Part shown: piece by piece, positions 1-7,140 of the stretch | How the letters are laid out: every line of letters begins with the position of its first letter | Position numbering within the stretch: the stretch's first letter is position 1 | Assembly (NCBI GenBank): GCA_031292735.1 | Contig: JARLGP010000160.1 | Span: 1-8,369, forward strand | Direction of reading: 5' to 3' | Source: Holophaga sp. | GTDB lineage: Bacteria; Acidobacteriota; Holophagae; Holophagales; Holophagaceae | DNA: 8,369 nucleotides | Translations under genes and position numbers: made by a program | The notes under the pieces: generated by a model | Databases searched by the model: none | What the model was told of the DNA's origin: nothing | What the model saw: only the letters and a program-made list of their open reading frames with translations

Positions 1-2
1 AC

Positions 3-827
3 AGCCCCGAGCGGATCGACCCCGGCAACAAGACCTGGAGGCTCGAGAACACTCCGAAGATCGTCTCAGCTGTGAGCGCGTCCTCGCTTCAGGCTATAGA
101 GAGCTTCTACGGCACCTTGGTCGAGCGCACCGTCGCCGTGTCCGGCACCGGCGAGGCCGAGCTCGCGAAGCTGATCGAGAACACCTTCCGGCACGTGAAC
201 ATCGCCCTGGTGAACGAGCTGGCCATGCTGTGCGACCGCATGGGGCTGGACGTGTGGGAGGTGCTGGACGCCGCCGGCACCAAGCCGTTCGGGATCCTGT
301 CCTTCTACCCGGGCCCGGGGGTGGGCGGGCACTGCATCCCCCTGGACCCGCACTACCTGGAGTGGAAGGCCCGGGAGTTCAACTTCAACACCCGGTTCAT
401 CGCCCTGGCCGGCGAGATCAACCGGCGCATGCCGGAGTTCGTCATGGAAAAGGCCATGCGCCTGCTCAGCGACCACGGGCTGGGGCTGCGCAGCGCCCGG
501 GTGCTGGTGCTGGGGGTGGCCTACAAGAAGGACGTGGCCGACCCGCGGGAGAGCCCCGCGGCCGAGATCCTGCACCTGCTGGCCCTGCGCGGGGCCGCGG
601 TGTCCTTCCACGATCCGCTGGTCCCGCGCTTCCGGGAGTACGGCCACGACCTGGAGAGCGTGGCGCTCACCGCCGAGGCCCTGGCCGACTCCGACCTGGT
701 GCTGATCCTCACCGACCATTCGGCGGTGGATTACGGGTTCGTGGTCCGGCACGCCCGGCTCCTGCTGGACACCCGCTTCGCCACCCGGGGCGTGCCCTGC
801 GACCGGGCCAAGGTGGTGCTCCTGTGA
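3..827 (+). CDS. wbpA: Nucleotide-sugar dehydrogenase, C-terminal part (UDP-GlcNAc 6-dehydrogenase, WbpA-like), 5'-truncated
   Basis: Cytosolic NAD-dependent oxidation of C-6 of a UDP-sugar to the uronic acid, probably UDP-GlcNAc to UDP-GlcNAcA. The frame is open from the left edge (first full codon at base 3) and begins with SPERIDPGN, a family motif in mid-protein, so the N-terminal Rossmann NAD domain lies outside the window and the in-frame GTG at 72 is internal. About 274 residues remain of a family usually near 420-440. Visible are the ELAKLIEN helix with the conserved Lys (168-170) and Asn, the active-site motif GPGVGGHCIPLDP with catalytic Cys at 333-335, and the C-terminal UDP-binding domain with VLGVAYKKDVADPRESPA (about 502-558). 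It overlaps the next gene by four bases. Substrate is inferred from the following wbpB/D/E-like genes; UDP-Glc or UDP-ManNAc dehydrogenase are alternatives. Codons at about 51-98 are richer in A/T-ending forms than the rest. Confidence 0.9.
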   Translation, partial: SPERIDPGNKTWRLENTPKIVSAVSASSLQAIESFYGTLVERTVAVSGTGEAELAKLIENTFRHVNIALVNELAMLCDRMGLDVWEVLDAAGTKPFGILSFYPGPGVGGHCIPLDPHYLEWKAREFNFNTRFIALAGEINRRMPEFVMEKAMRLLSDHGLGLRSARVLVLGVAYKKDVADPRESPAAEILHLLALRGAAVSFHDPLVPRFREYGHDLESVALTAEALADSDLVLILTDHSAVDYGFVVRHARLLLDTRFATRGVPCDRAKVVLL

Positions 828-1810
828 GCGGCGCGGTGGCGGTGGCCGGATGCGGCGCCTGGGGGCGCAACCACGTGCGCACCTTCCATGAGCTGGGCGC
901 GCTGGCGGGGGTGGTGGAGGTGATGCCCGCCCTCCGGGAAAGGATCCAGGCGGAATACCCCGGGCTGCCGGTGTGGTCCTCCCTGGACCAGGCCTTCGCC
1001 CATGCCGACGGCATCGTGGTGGCCACCCCGGCGCCCTCCCACGCGACCCTGGCGTCCCGGGCCCTGGAGGCGGGCAAGGGGGTGCTGGTGGAAAAGCCCA
1101 TGACCCTGGGCGCCCGGGAGGCCCAGGAACTGGTGGAGCTGGCCGAGGCCATGGACCGGCCGCTCATGGTGGGCCACCTGCTCCTGTTCCAGCCGGCCGT
1201 CCGCGAACTGAAGCGGCTGCTGGACGCCGGCGCCGTGGGCCGGGTGCTGCGGATCCACCAGGAGCGGCTCAACCACGGCCGGGTGCGCAACACCGAGAAC
1301 GTGCTCTGGAGCCTGGCCCCCCACGACGTGGCGGTGCTCAACCTGCTCATGGGCGGCGGGCCCCGGGCGGTGCGCGCCAGCGGCGCCGCCTTCCTGCAGC
1401 CGGGCATCCACGACGACATCCACCTGGAGCTGGGCTTCTCCGGGGGCCGCTCGGCCCACATCCACTCGGCCTGGTACTGGCCCGGCAAGCGCCGCGGGCT
1501 GCGGGTGCTGGGCGACGAAGGCATGATCGCCTACAACGAGTTCGACCAGAGCCTCACCCTGCACCGCAAGCGGCTCAAGGGGGGCGATCCCCCCGCCGGC
1601 CTGGCCCCGGTGGACGAGGGCTCGGAACGGGTGTTCGAAGGCCAGGGCGAGCCCCTGCGCCTGGAGGACCAGCATTTCCTGGACTGCCTGGCGACCGGGG
1701 CGCGGCCCCTGAGCGACGGCCGCAGCGGGGTCGCGGTGGTCCGCGTCCTCGAGGAGGCCGACGCCCAGCTCAGGCAGACCCTGCTTCAAATCGCAAAGGA
1801 GACGGCATGA
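824..1810 (+). CDS. wbpB: Gfo/Idh/MocA-family oxidoreductase (WbpB/WlbA-like UDP-sugar 3-dehydrogenase)
   Basis: 328 residues, normal for the family. The predicted role is NAD-dependent oxidation of the sugar C-3 hydroxyl to a ketone, preparing it for transamination. The N-terminal Rossmann fold has GxGxxG at residues 9-14 (GCGAWG). The signature EKP is at residues 90-92, Lys91 being the expected catalytic lysine, and His167 lies in SLAPHD, where this family places its second active-site residue. The GTG start at 824 overlaps the upstream TGA (GTGA) and has AAGGTGG at 810-816, seven bases before it; the frame upstream is open, but there it only shadows the previous gene. Between a 6-dehydrogenase and an acetyltransferase/aminotransferase pair, a UDP-GlcNAcA 3-dehydrogenase is the best reading. 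A GnnA-type UDP-GlcNAc 3-dehydrogenase is a real alternative, because the GRVRNTENVLWSLAPHD segment also resembles that group as I recall it. Confidence 0.88.
   Translation: MSGAVAVAGCGAWGRNHVRTFHELGALAGVVEVMPALRERIQAEYPGLPVWSSLDQAFAHADGIVVATPAPSHATLASRALEAGKGVLVEKPMTLGAREAQELVELAEAMDRPLMVGHLLLFQPAVRELKRLLDAGAVGRVLRIHQERLNHGRVRNTENVLWSLAPHDVAVLNLLMGGGPRAVRASGAAFLQPGIHDDIHLELGFSGGRSAHIHSAWYWPGKRRGLRVLGDEGMIAYNEFDQSLTLHRKRLKGGDPPAGLAPVDEGSERVFEGQGEPLRLEDQHFLDCLATGARPLSDGRSGVAVVRVLEEADAQLRQTLLQIAKETA
1795..1801 (+). promoter_or_regulatory. Strong Shine-Dalgarno for the acetyltransferase
   Basis: AAAGGAG lies five bases before the ATG at 1807, inside the last codons of the preceding dehydrogenase gene. 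It fixes the acetyltransferase start, even though the frame is open for hundreds of bases upstream. Confidence 0.75.
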
Positions 1811-2409
1811 CCACGCTCACAGCATCCCCCCAGTCCCACTACGCCCACCCCACCGCGGTGGTGGACGAGGGCGCCCGGATCGGCGAGAACACGCGGATCT
1901 GGCACTTCTCCCACGTCTACCCCAAGACCGTGATCGGCCACGACTGCATCCTCGGCCAGAACGTCATGGTGGCCGACGGGGTCAGCATCGGCAACTTCTG
2001 CAAGATCCAGAACAACGTGTCCCTGTACGAGGGGGTGGTGCTGGAGGACTACGTGTTCTGCGGCCCCAGCATGGTGTTCACCAACGTGCAGACCCCGCGC
2101 TGCCTGTTCCCGCGCAACCATTCCGACGACTATTTCGAGACCCGGGTCAAGCGCGGCGCCAGCATCGGCGCCAACGCCACCATCGTCTGCGGGATCACCC
2201 TGCACGAATGCGCCTTCGTGGCGGCCGGGTCGGTGGTGATCCGGGACGTGCCGGCCTACGCCATGGTGGCCGGGGTGCCGGCCCGGATCATCGGCTACAT
2301 GTGCGAACGGGGCGAGCGGCTGAAGTTCGACGGCACCGGCCGGGCCGTCACCAGCTACGGCCAGGCCTACCGCCGCGGCGCGGACGGCCTGGTGGCGAAG
2401 GAGGCATGA
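1807..2409 (+). CDS. wbpD: Left-handed beta-helix N-acetyltransferase (WbpD/WlbB-like)
   Basis: 200 residues, close to the roughly 190 usual for WbpD/WlbB. It is predicted to transfer acetyl from acetyl-CoA to the C-3 amino group of the UDP-3-amino-sugar, completing the 2,3-diacetamido sugar. After a ten-residue non-conserved leader, hexapeptide-repeat character starts near residue 14 (HPTAVVDEGARIGENTRI) and runs to about residue 162. The run holds the KIQNNVSLYEGVVLEDYVFCGP block (66-87), a loop around 95-110 (TPRCLFPRNH), and AAGSVVIRDVPAYAMVAGVPAR (139-160), typical of the last coils and the CoA-binding end. A short C-terminal tail with CERGERL follows. The active form is normally a trimer. 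The gene overlaps both neighbours by four bases. The order dehydrogenase-acetyltransferase-aminotransferase is that of Bordetella wlbABC. Family is near certain; the exact acceptor sugar is inferred from context. Confidence 0.9.
   Translation: MTTLTASPQSHYAHPTAVVDEGARIGENTRIWHFSHVYPKTVIGHDCILGQNVMVADGVSIGNFCKIQNNVSLYEGVVLEDYVFCGPSMVFTNVQTPRCLFPRNHSDDYFETRVKRGASIGANATIVCGITLHECAFVAAGSVVIRDVPAYAMVAGVPARIIGYMCERGERLKFDGTGRAVTSYGQAYRRGADGLVAKEA
2398..2404 (+). promoter_or_regulatory. Shine-Dalgarno that favours the second of two tandem ATGs
   Basis: AAGGAGG ends one base before an ATG at 2406 and four bases before an in-frame ATG at 2409. One base is too close for normal initiation, so 2409 is the better aminotransferase start. 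The two choices differ by a single Met. Confidence 0.6.
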
Positions 2410-3527
2410 TGACCACCCAGACCCGCATCCCCGTGCTCGACCTGGGCCCGCAGCTGGAGGCCCTGGGGGCCGAGCTCGCCCAGGCCCTGCAGCGCGCCCT
2501 GCGTTCCACCCGGTACATCCTCGGCCCGGAAGTGCGGGCCTTCGAGCAGGAGGCCGCCGGCTACCTGGGCACCCGGCACGCCATCGGCCTCAACTCCGGC
2601 ACCGACGCCCTGGTCATCGCCCTCCGGACCCTGGGCATCGGCCCCGGGGACGAAGTGATCACCACCCCGTTCACCTTCTTCGCCACCGCCGAGGCCATCA
2701 GCCAGGTGGGCGCCACCCCGGTGTTCGTGGACGTGGACGCCGCCAGCATGAACCTGGATCCCGCCCTGGTCGAGGCGGCCGTCACCCGGCGCACCCGGGC
2801 CATCCTGCCGGTGCACCTGTTCGGGCGGCCCTGCGCCATGACCGAGATCCAGGACCTGGCCCGGAACCGCGGGCTCCACGTGGTGGAGGACTGCGCCCAG
2901 AGCTTCGGCGCGCGCCACCGGGGCCGGCATACCGGCACCGTGGGCCAGCGGGGGTGCTTCAGCTTCTTCCGGTCCAAGAACGTGGGCTGCTGGGGCGACG
3001 GAGGCCTGCTGGCCACCGACGACGACCGGCTGGCGGACCAGGCCCGGGCGCTGCGCGCCCACGGCAGCCGGAGGAAGTACCACAACGAGATGCTGGGCTA
3101 CAACTCGCGCCTGGACGAGCTGCAGGCCGCCGTCCTGCGGGTGAAGCTGCCCCACCTGGAGGCCTGGAACGAAGGCCGCCGGCGGGTGGCGGAAGGCTAC
3201 GGCCGGCTGCTGGCGGGGCACCCGCGCATCGTGCCGCCGCCGGTGGTGGAAGGCCACGTGTTCCACCAGTACACCGTGCGGGTGCTGGACTGCAACCGGG
3301 ACCGGCTGCAGGCGCGGCTGGGCCAGGAAGGGGTGGAGACCATGGTCTACTACCCGGTCCCCTGCCACCGGCTGCAGATCTACGGGCGCAGCCACGCCCA
3401 GGTCTCCTGCCCGGTGGCCGAGCGGCTCAGCCGGGAGGTGCTGAGCCTGCCCATCTGGCCGGAGCTGGACCCGGGGGCCCAGGCCGCCGTGGCCGGGGCG
3501 CTGCGGGCCCAGGTGGAGCAGGGATGA
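2409..3527 (+). CDS. wbpE: DegT/DnrJ/EryC1-family PLP aminotransferase (WbpE/WlbC-like)
   Basis: 372 residues, a usual length for the family (373 if the ATG at 2406 is used). It is predicted to transfer an amino group, typically from glutamate, to the 3-keto UDP-sugar made by the upstream dehydrogenase. The N-terminal segment IPVLDLGPQLEAL leads to the fold-type I motif GLNSGTDAL, which holds the PLP phosphate. VVEDCAQSFGA has Asp161 and Gln164 at the cofactor ring. FSFFRSKNVGCWGDGG carries the Schiff-base lysine, Lys190. Next come the GYNSRLDELQAAVL dimer/active-site segment and the C-terminal HVFHQYTVRV and MVYYPVPCHRLQIYG blocks. All catalytic residues expected for the family are present. 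Arg sits two residues before the PLP lysine, where many homologs have Pro or a small residue. A GnnB-type UDP-3-keto-GlcNAc aminotransferase is the main alternative. Confidence 0.92.
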   Translation: MTTQTRIPVLDLGPQLEALGAELAQALQRALRSTRYILGPEVRAFEQEAAGYLGTRHAIGLNSGTDALVIALRTLGIGPGDEVITTPFTFFATAEAISQVGATPVFVDVDAASMNLDPALVEAAVTRRTRAILPVHLFGRPCAMTEIQDLARNRGLHVVEDCAQSFGARHRGRHTGTVGQRGCFSFFRSKNVGCWGDGGLLATDDDRLADQARALRAHGSRRKYHNEMLGYNSRLDELQAAVLRVKLPHLEAWNEGRRRVAEGYGRLLAGHPRIVPPPVVEGHVFHQYTVRVLDCNRDRLQARLGQEGVETMVYYPVPCHRLQIYGRSHAQVSCPVAERLSREVLSLPIWPELDPGAQAAVAGALRAQVEQG

Positions 3528-4813
3528 GGCTCCCGTTCCCGGTCCAGGGCTTCCGCCTGAAGGTGCTGCAGGTGGCCGGCGGCACCGCCGTGGCCCAGGG
3601 CCTGCTGGTGCTGGCCTCGCCGGTGCTGACCCGGCTGTACAGCCCCGCCGACTTCGGGGTGCTGGTGGTCTACATCTCGCTGCTGGCCATGCTGGTGATC
3701 CTGGCCTCGCTGCGCTACGAATATGCCCTGCCCATCCCCGAGGACGACGGCGAGGCCACGGACCTGCTGGCGGTGTGCATGCTCCTGGTGACGGCCACCA
3801 CCACCCTCAGCTCGCTGCTGCTGTACGTCCTGCGCGGCCGGATCCTGGGCTGGCTGGGGGTGCCCGGGCTGGGACCGTTCCTGTGGCTGGTGCCGGTGAG
3901 CATCTTCGGGGTGGGCTTCTACCAGGTGTTCAACTGCTGGGCCATCCGCAAGGGCGGCTACCGGCGCATCGCCCGCACCAAGGTGACCCAGAGCGTGACC
4001 CAGCTGGCCCTGCAGGTGGGGGTGGGGGCGGTGGTGAAGGGTCCCTTCGGCCTGCTGCTGGGCCACGCGGTGGGCCGAAGCAACGGCACCCGCACCCTGG
4101 CCATGCTGGACTGGCGCAACGACTGGGCCCGGCTCAAGCAGGTGCGCTGGGCGGGCATGTGGCGGGCCATGGTGCGCTTCCGCCGGTTCCCGGTGATCGC
4201 CAGCGGCACCGCCCTGATGAACGCCTTCAACCTGCGCATGCCGGCGCTGCTGCTGGCCATCTATTTCGGGCCGGCGGTGGCCGGATGGTTCGCCCTGGCC
4301 CAGCGGGTGTTCGCCCTGCCCAGCTCGGTGATCGGCGAATCGGTGGCCCAGGTCTACTTCGGGGAAGTGGCGGCCACCGTCAACCGCGACGCCGGCGGCC
4401 TGATGGTGCTGTTCCGGGGCACCATCCGGCGCATGTTCCTGCTGGGCCTGCCGCTCATGCTGCTCGCCATGGCCGCGGGCGGGTTCCTGTTCCCGCTGAT
4501 CTTCGGGCGCGACTGGCGGGAGGCCGGCATCTTCGTGGTGGCCATCGGGCCCATGGCCCTGGCCCAGTTCACCGCCGCCTGCGCCGACAGCACCCTGGTG
4601 GTGCTGGAGCGCCAGGACCTGGCGCTGTACCGGGAACTGGTGCGCTCCGGCCTGCTGCTCAGCGGCATCCTCGTGGCCTACCTGCTCAAGTGGCCGGCCC
4701 GGCCCGCCATCTTCCTGTTCGGCGCCACCGGGACCCTGGCCTACGTCATCTACGGGCTGATCACCTGGTACGCCATCCGCCAGCACCGGCCGGCCCGGAA
4801 GGCCGCGCCATGA
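3524..4813 (+). CDS. wzx: Oligosaccharide flippase family protein (Wzx-type, MOP superfamily)
   Basis: 429 residues of integral inner-membrane protein, predicted to flip undecaprenyl-diphosphate-linked repeat units from cytoplasm to periplasm. The signature LTRLYSPADFGVL (35-47), followed by a membrane helix and SLRYEYALPIPEDD (62-75), is characteristic of the polysaccharide biosynthesis/flippase family. Hydrophobic segments recur near 15-34, 45-62, 81-103, 113-131, 160-182, 222-232, 238-258, 304-327, 335-355, 375-390 and 395-416, matching the roughly 12 helices usual for Wzx. Several basic residues in loops (RKGGYRRIARTK, 142-153) fit cytoplasmic faces. ATG 3524 overlaps the aminotransferase TGA (ATGA) and has GTGGAG at 3513-3518. 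Wzx proteins diverge strongly, so the transported glycan cannot be read from the sequence. Confidence 0.88.
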   Translation: MRLPFPVQGFRLKVLQVAGGTAVAQGLLVLASPVLTRLYSPADFGVLVVYISLLAMLVILASLRYEYALPIPEDDGEATDLLAVCMLLVTATTTLSSLLLYVLRGRILGWLGVPGLGPFLWLVPVSIFGVGFYQVFNCWAIRKGGYRRIARTKVTQSVTQLALQVGVGAVVKGPFGLLLGHAVGRSNGTRTLAMLDWRNDWARLKQVRWAGMWRAMVRFRRFPVIASGTALMNAFNLRMPALLLAIYFGPAVAGWFALAQRVFALPSSVIGESVAQVYFGEVAATVNRDAGGLMVLFRGTIRRMFLLGLPLMLLAMAAGGFLFPLIFGRDWREAGIFVVAIGPMALAQFTAACADSTLVVLERQDLALYRELVRSGLLLSGILVAYLLKWPARPAIFLFGATGTLAYVIYGLITWYAIRQHRPARKAAP

Positions 4814-5997
4814 ACCGCCTGGAGCAGTTCCGGGCGGGGCTCGCGGGCTGGCTGCGCGCCTACGCCACCGGGCCGCGCTTCCTGGTCCTGGCGGCCTTCC
4901 TGTTCGCCGGCGACCTGAAGGCCGACCCCCGGCTGGCCTGGGTTCCGGTGGACCTCACCCTGCTCACCGGGGCGGTGCTGACCCTGGTCCTCCTGGTGCG
5001 CTTCCTGCGCGGGGCCAGGCTGCGCTCCCTGGGCGGCCCGGCGCTGCTGGGCGCATGGTTCCTCAGCTTCGTGCCCGGGCTGTTCCAGGCGGCGCGCACC
5101 CCGTACGGGTTCCAGAAGATCCTCACCATCTTCACCTTCACCCTGCTTTCGGCCCTGGCCCCGATGCTGCTCGTGGACCGGGACGGCGACCGGGTCAAGG
5201 TGGTGAACGCCATGGCCTGCTTCTGCTTCGCCATCACCCTGGGCGGGCTGCTGGGCGGCGCCCAGGATGCCCAGCGGCTGCAGGCCTTCGGGGCCGGCAC
5301 CATCTCCCTGGGCCGGGCCACCGGGCTGCTGTTCACCTACGCCGCCATCCAGCTGGCGGGCGAGGCCCCGCTGCCCGCGCTGAGCTTCGGGATCATGGTG
5401 CTGGCCGGGGTGGCGGCCACCTTCGCCGGCTCCCGGGGCCCCATCCTGGCCGCCCTGGTGGCCCTGGCCCTGGTGTTCGGCGCCGGGCGGTTGCGCAGCC
5501 GCCGCGCCGCCACGCGCCTGCTTTGCGCCGCCGGGCTGTTCCTGGCGGTGCTGGGCTCCAGCCTTTCCCTGGCGCCCAAGGGCTCCCTGGCCCGGGTGCA
5601 GGCCTTCTTCCAGGGCCAGTACGGGGAATCCGAGGGCTACCGGGTGAACGCCCTGCACGATTCCTGGCAGCTCATCGGCCAGGCCCCCTGGGGCGTCGGC
5701 TGGGGCGGCTTCGCCACCTACGTGGATCCGGACCGGGGGGTGCCCCGCCAGTATCCGCACAACCTGCTGGCCGAGACCACCCTGGAATCGGGCTGGATCT
5801 GCGGCGCGGTCACCCTGGCGGTGCTGGCCACGGCGCTGGTGGCCGGATGGTCCCGCAGCTGGCTGCCCGGGGGCCGGGTGGTGTTCGCCGGCACGGTGTT
5901 CTACCTGATCAACGCCATGGTGAGCGGCGACCTGAACGACAACCGGCCCCTGTTCATGTTCGTCGGTTCCGCCCTGATGCTCTGGGGGACGCCATGA
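4810..5997 (+). CDS. O-antigen ligase/polymerase family membrane protein (Wzy_C type)
   Basis: 395 residues, polytopic inner-membrane protein. Hydrophobic stretches lie near 22-34, 46-67, 76-91, 104-122, 133-150, 170-183, 188-206, 209-225, 236-254, 330-346, 357-371 and 381-393. The family signatures are GSRGP (207-211) entering a helix, then a large periplasmic-type loop (about 255-325) with GYRVNALHDSWQLIG, APWGVGWGGF and YPHNLLAETTLESG (His317, Glu322, Glu326), and finally SGDLNDNRPLF (372-382). This is the PF04932-like region shared by Wzy polymerases, WaaL ligases and some protein O-glycosyltransferases. It uses undecaprenyl-linked glycans at the periplasmic face. Position directly after a flippase and before glycosyltransferases favours Wzy or a dedicated ligase; sequence alone does not separate them. 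ATG 4810 overlaps the flippase stop; a weak GGAAGG sits at 4797-4802. Confidence 0.85.
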   Translation: MNRLEQFRAGLAGWLRAYATGPRFLVLAAFLFAGDLKADPRLAWVPVDLTLLTGAVLTLVLLVRFLRGARLRSLGGPALLGAWFLSFVPGLFQAARTPYGFQKILTIFTFTLLSALAPMLLVDRDGDRVKVVNAMACFCFAITLGGLLGGAQDAQRLQAFGAGTISLGRATGLLFTYAAIQLAGEAPLPALSFGIMVLAGVAATFAGSRGPILAALVALALVFGAGRLRSRRAATRLLCAAGLFLAVLGSSLSLAPKGSLARVQAFFQGQYGESEGYRVNALHDSWQLIGQAPWGVGWGGFATYVDPDRGVPRQYPHNLLAETTLESGWICGAVTLAVLATALVAGWSRSWLPGGRVVFAGTVFYLINAMVSGDLNDNRPLFMFVGSALMLWGTP

Positions 5998-7118
5998 ACC
6001 GGATCGCCGTGGTGACCACCGCCCACGCCTGGGGCGATCCCCGGGTGTTCGAACGGGAACTGGCCGCGTGCCTGGAATGGGGCCTGGAGACCCACGTGTT
6101 CGTGCCCCTGGCGGAGCCGCCGGAACGCTCGGGCTGGAGCGCCGACCCCAGGCTGGTGATCCACCCGCTGGCCATGCCCGCGGGGCGGGGCGCGCGGTTC
6201 CGGCTGGCCCTGGGGGTGTGGCGGCAGGTGCTCCGGAACGGGCCGTTCCGGCTGGTGCACTTCCACGATCCGGAGCTGGTCCCGGCCATGGCGCTGCTGG
6301 GCCTGCTGCGGCCGGAGACCTACACCCTGTACGACATCCACGAGGACCTGCCGCTCCAGGTGGCCTCCAAGAGCTACCTGTCGCCGGCCCTGCGCGCGCC
6401 CACCGCGCGCCTGGCGGAATGCATGCTGCGCGCCGCCCGGGAGCTGTTCAGCGGCTTCGCCCCGGCCACCGAGGCCATCGCCCGGGACTGGCCGGCGGCC
6501 CAGACCCGGGTGCTGCACAACTATCCCAAGGCCCTGTTCGGCCAGGCCGGCGCGCCCCCGGATCCCCGGCGGATCCTCTACGTGGGCGGACTGTCCCGGG
6601 TGCGCGGCATCCCGCTGGCCCTGGAGGCGGTGCGGGAGGCCCGGCGGCGGCTGCCGGAGCTGCGCCTGGAGCTGATCGGCCGGATCATGGAGGCGGAAAC
6701 CGGGCGGGCCGTGCAGGCGGCGGTGGCCGAAGGCTGGTGCGCGCACACCCCCTGGCTGGGGCCGGGGGAACTGCAGGCGCGGGCCGCCGGGGCCGGGGTG
6801 GGGCTGGTGACCCTGCTGCCGACCCCCAACTACCTGGAGTCCCTGCCCACCAAGCTGTTCGAGTACATGGCCATGGGCATTCCGGTGCTGGCTTCGGACT
6901 TCCCGCTCTGGCGCCGGCTGGTGGAGGAGGCGGACGCCGGCCGGGTGGCGGCGCCGTGCCCCGGTGCCCTGGCCCAGGCCCTGGTGGAGCTCTGCTCGGA
7001 CCCGGAGCGGTTGCGCCGCCACGCCCGGGCGGGCCGGGCGGCCTACCTGGAGCGCTACCGCTGGGAGGTGGAAGCCCGGAACCTCCACTGGCACCTGCGC
7101 CGCGCCCGTTGCGCCTGA
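5994..7118 (+). CDS. GT4-family glycosyltransferase
   Basis: 374 residues with the two-domain GT-B layout and no membrane segment, so a cytosolic or membrane-peripheral retaining glycosyltransferase that should add one sugar to the lipid-linked repeat unit. The N-terminal domain starts RIAVVTTAHAWGDPRVFERE, the usual opening of GT4 enzymes that handle envelope glycans, and has VHFHDPELVPAM (88-99) and YDIHEDLP (113-120). The C-terminal donor domain opens at RRILYVGGLSRVRGIPLALEA (about 192-212). It carries a complete EX7E motif, Glu282 to Glu290 in ESLPTKLFEYMAMG, which binds the nucleotide-sugar donor, followed by GIPVLASDFPLW. It overlaps the ligase/polymerase gene by four bases, with GGGGGA at 5984-5989 as a possible ribosome site. 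Donor, acceptor and linkage are unknown. Confidence 0.88.
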   Translation: MNRIAVVTTAHAWGDPRVFERELAACLEWGLETHVFVPLAEPPERSGWSADPRLVIHPLAMPAGRGARFRLALGVWRQVLRNGPFRLVHFHDPELVPAMALLGLLRPETYTLYDIHEDLPLQVASKSYLSPALRAPTARLAECMLRAARELFSGFAPATEAIARDWPAAQTRVLHNYPKALFGQAGAPPDPRRILYVGGLSRVRGIPLALEAVREARRRLPELRLELIGRIMEAETGRAVQAAVAEGWCAHTPWLGPGELQARAAGAGVGLVTLLPTPNYLESLPTKLFEYMAMGIPVLASDFPLWRRLVEEADAGRVAAPCPGALAQALVELCSDPERLRRHARAGRAAYLERYRWEVEARNLHWHLRRARCA

Positions 7119-7132
7119 CCCCCTTTCCCCGC

Positions 7133-7136
7133 GAGG
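7133..7136 (+). promoter_or_regulatory. Likely Shine-Dalgarno before the last gene
   Basis: GAGG lies four bases before the ATG at 7141, in the only intergenic gap of the window (7119-7140). Unlike the other genes, this one does not overlap its predecessor and needs its own ribosome entry. The gap is too short for a convincing promoter or terminator. Confidence 0.5.
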
Positions 7137-7140
7137 CCCG

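Noticed and set aside
230..823. Upstream in-frame extensions of the real genes (also from 973, 2208, 2954, 3775 and 5055)
   Set aside because: Each extension is a frame-shifted reading of the preceding gene, rich in Gly/Arg/Pro/Ala. The true starts sit at the overlaps and have ribosome sites and conserved N-termini.
72..827. The dehydrogenase as a complete gene starting at GTG 72
   Set aside because: The frame is open to the left edge and the upstream residues SPERIDPGN and LENTPKIV are conserved family positions, so the gene is cut by the window edge and GTG 72 is internal.
731..1789. Long minus-strand open frame opposite the Gfo/Idh/MocA gene, and similar ones at 2367-3395, 3380-4786, 4750-5760, 5901-7160 and 6685-8358
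   Set aside because: Their translations are low-complexity His/Gln/Gly/Pro/Val-rich strings with no domain motif. They are antisense shadows produced by GC-rich third positions.
7119..7140. Promoter or terminator between the two glycosyltransferase genes
   Set aside because: Only 22 bases, with no inverted repeat, T run or recognisable -35/-10 pair; it holds just a ribosome site.
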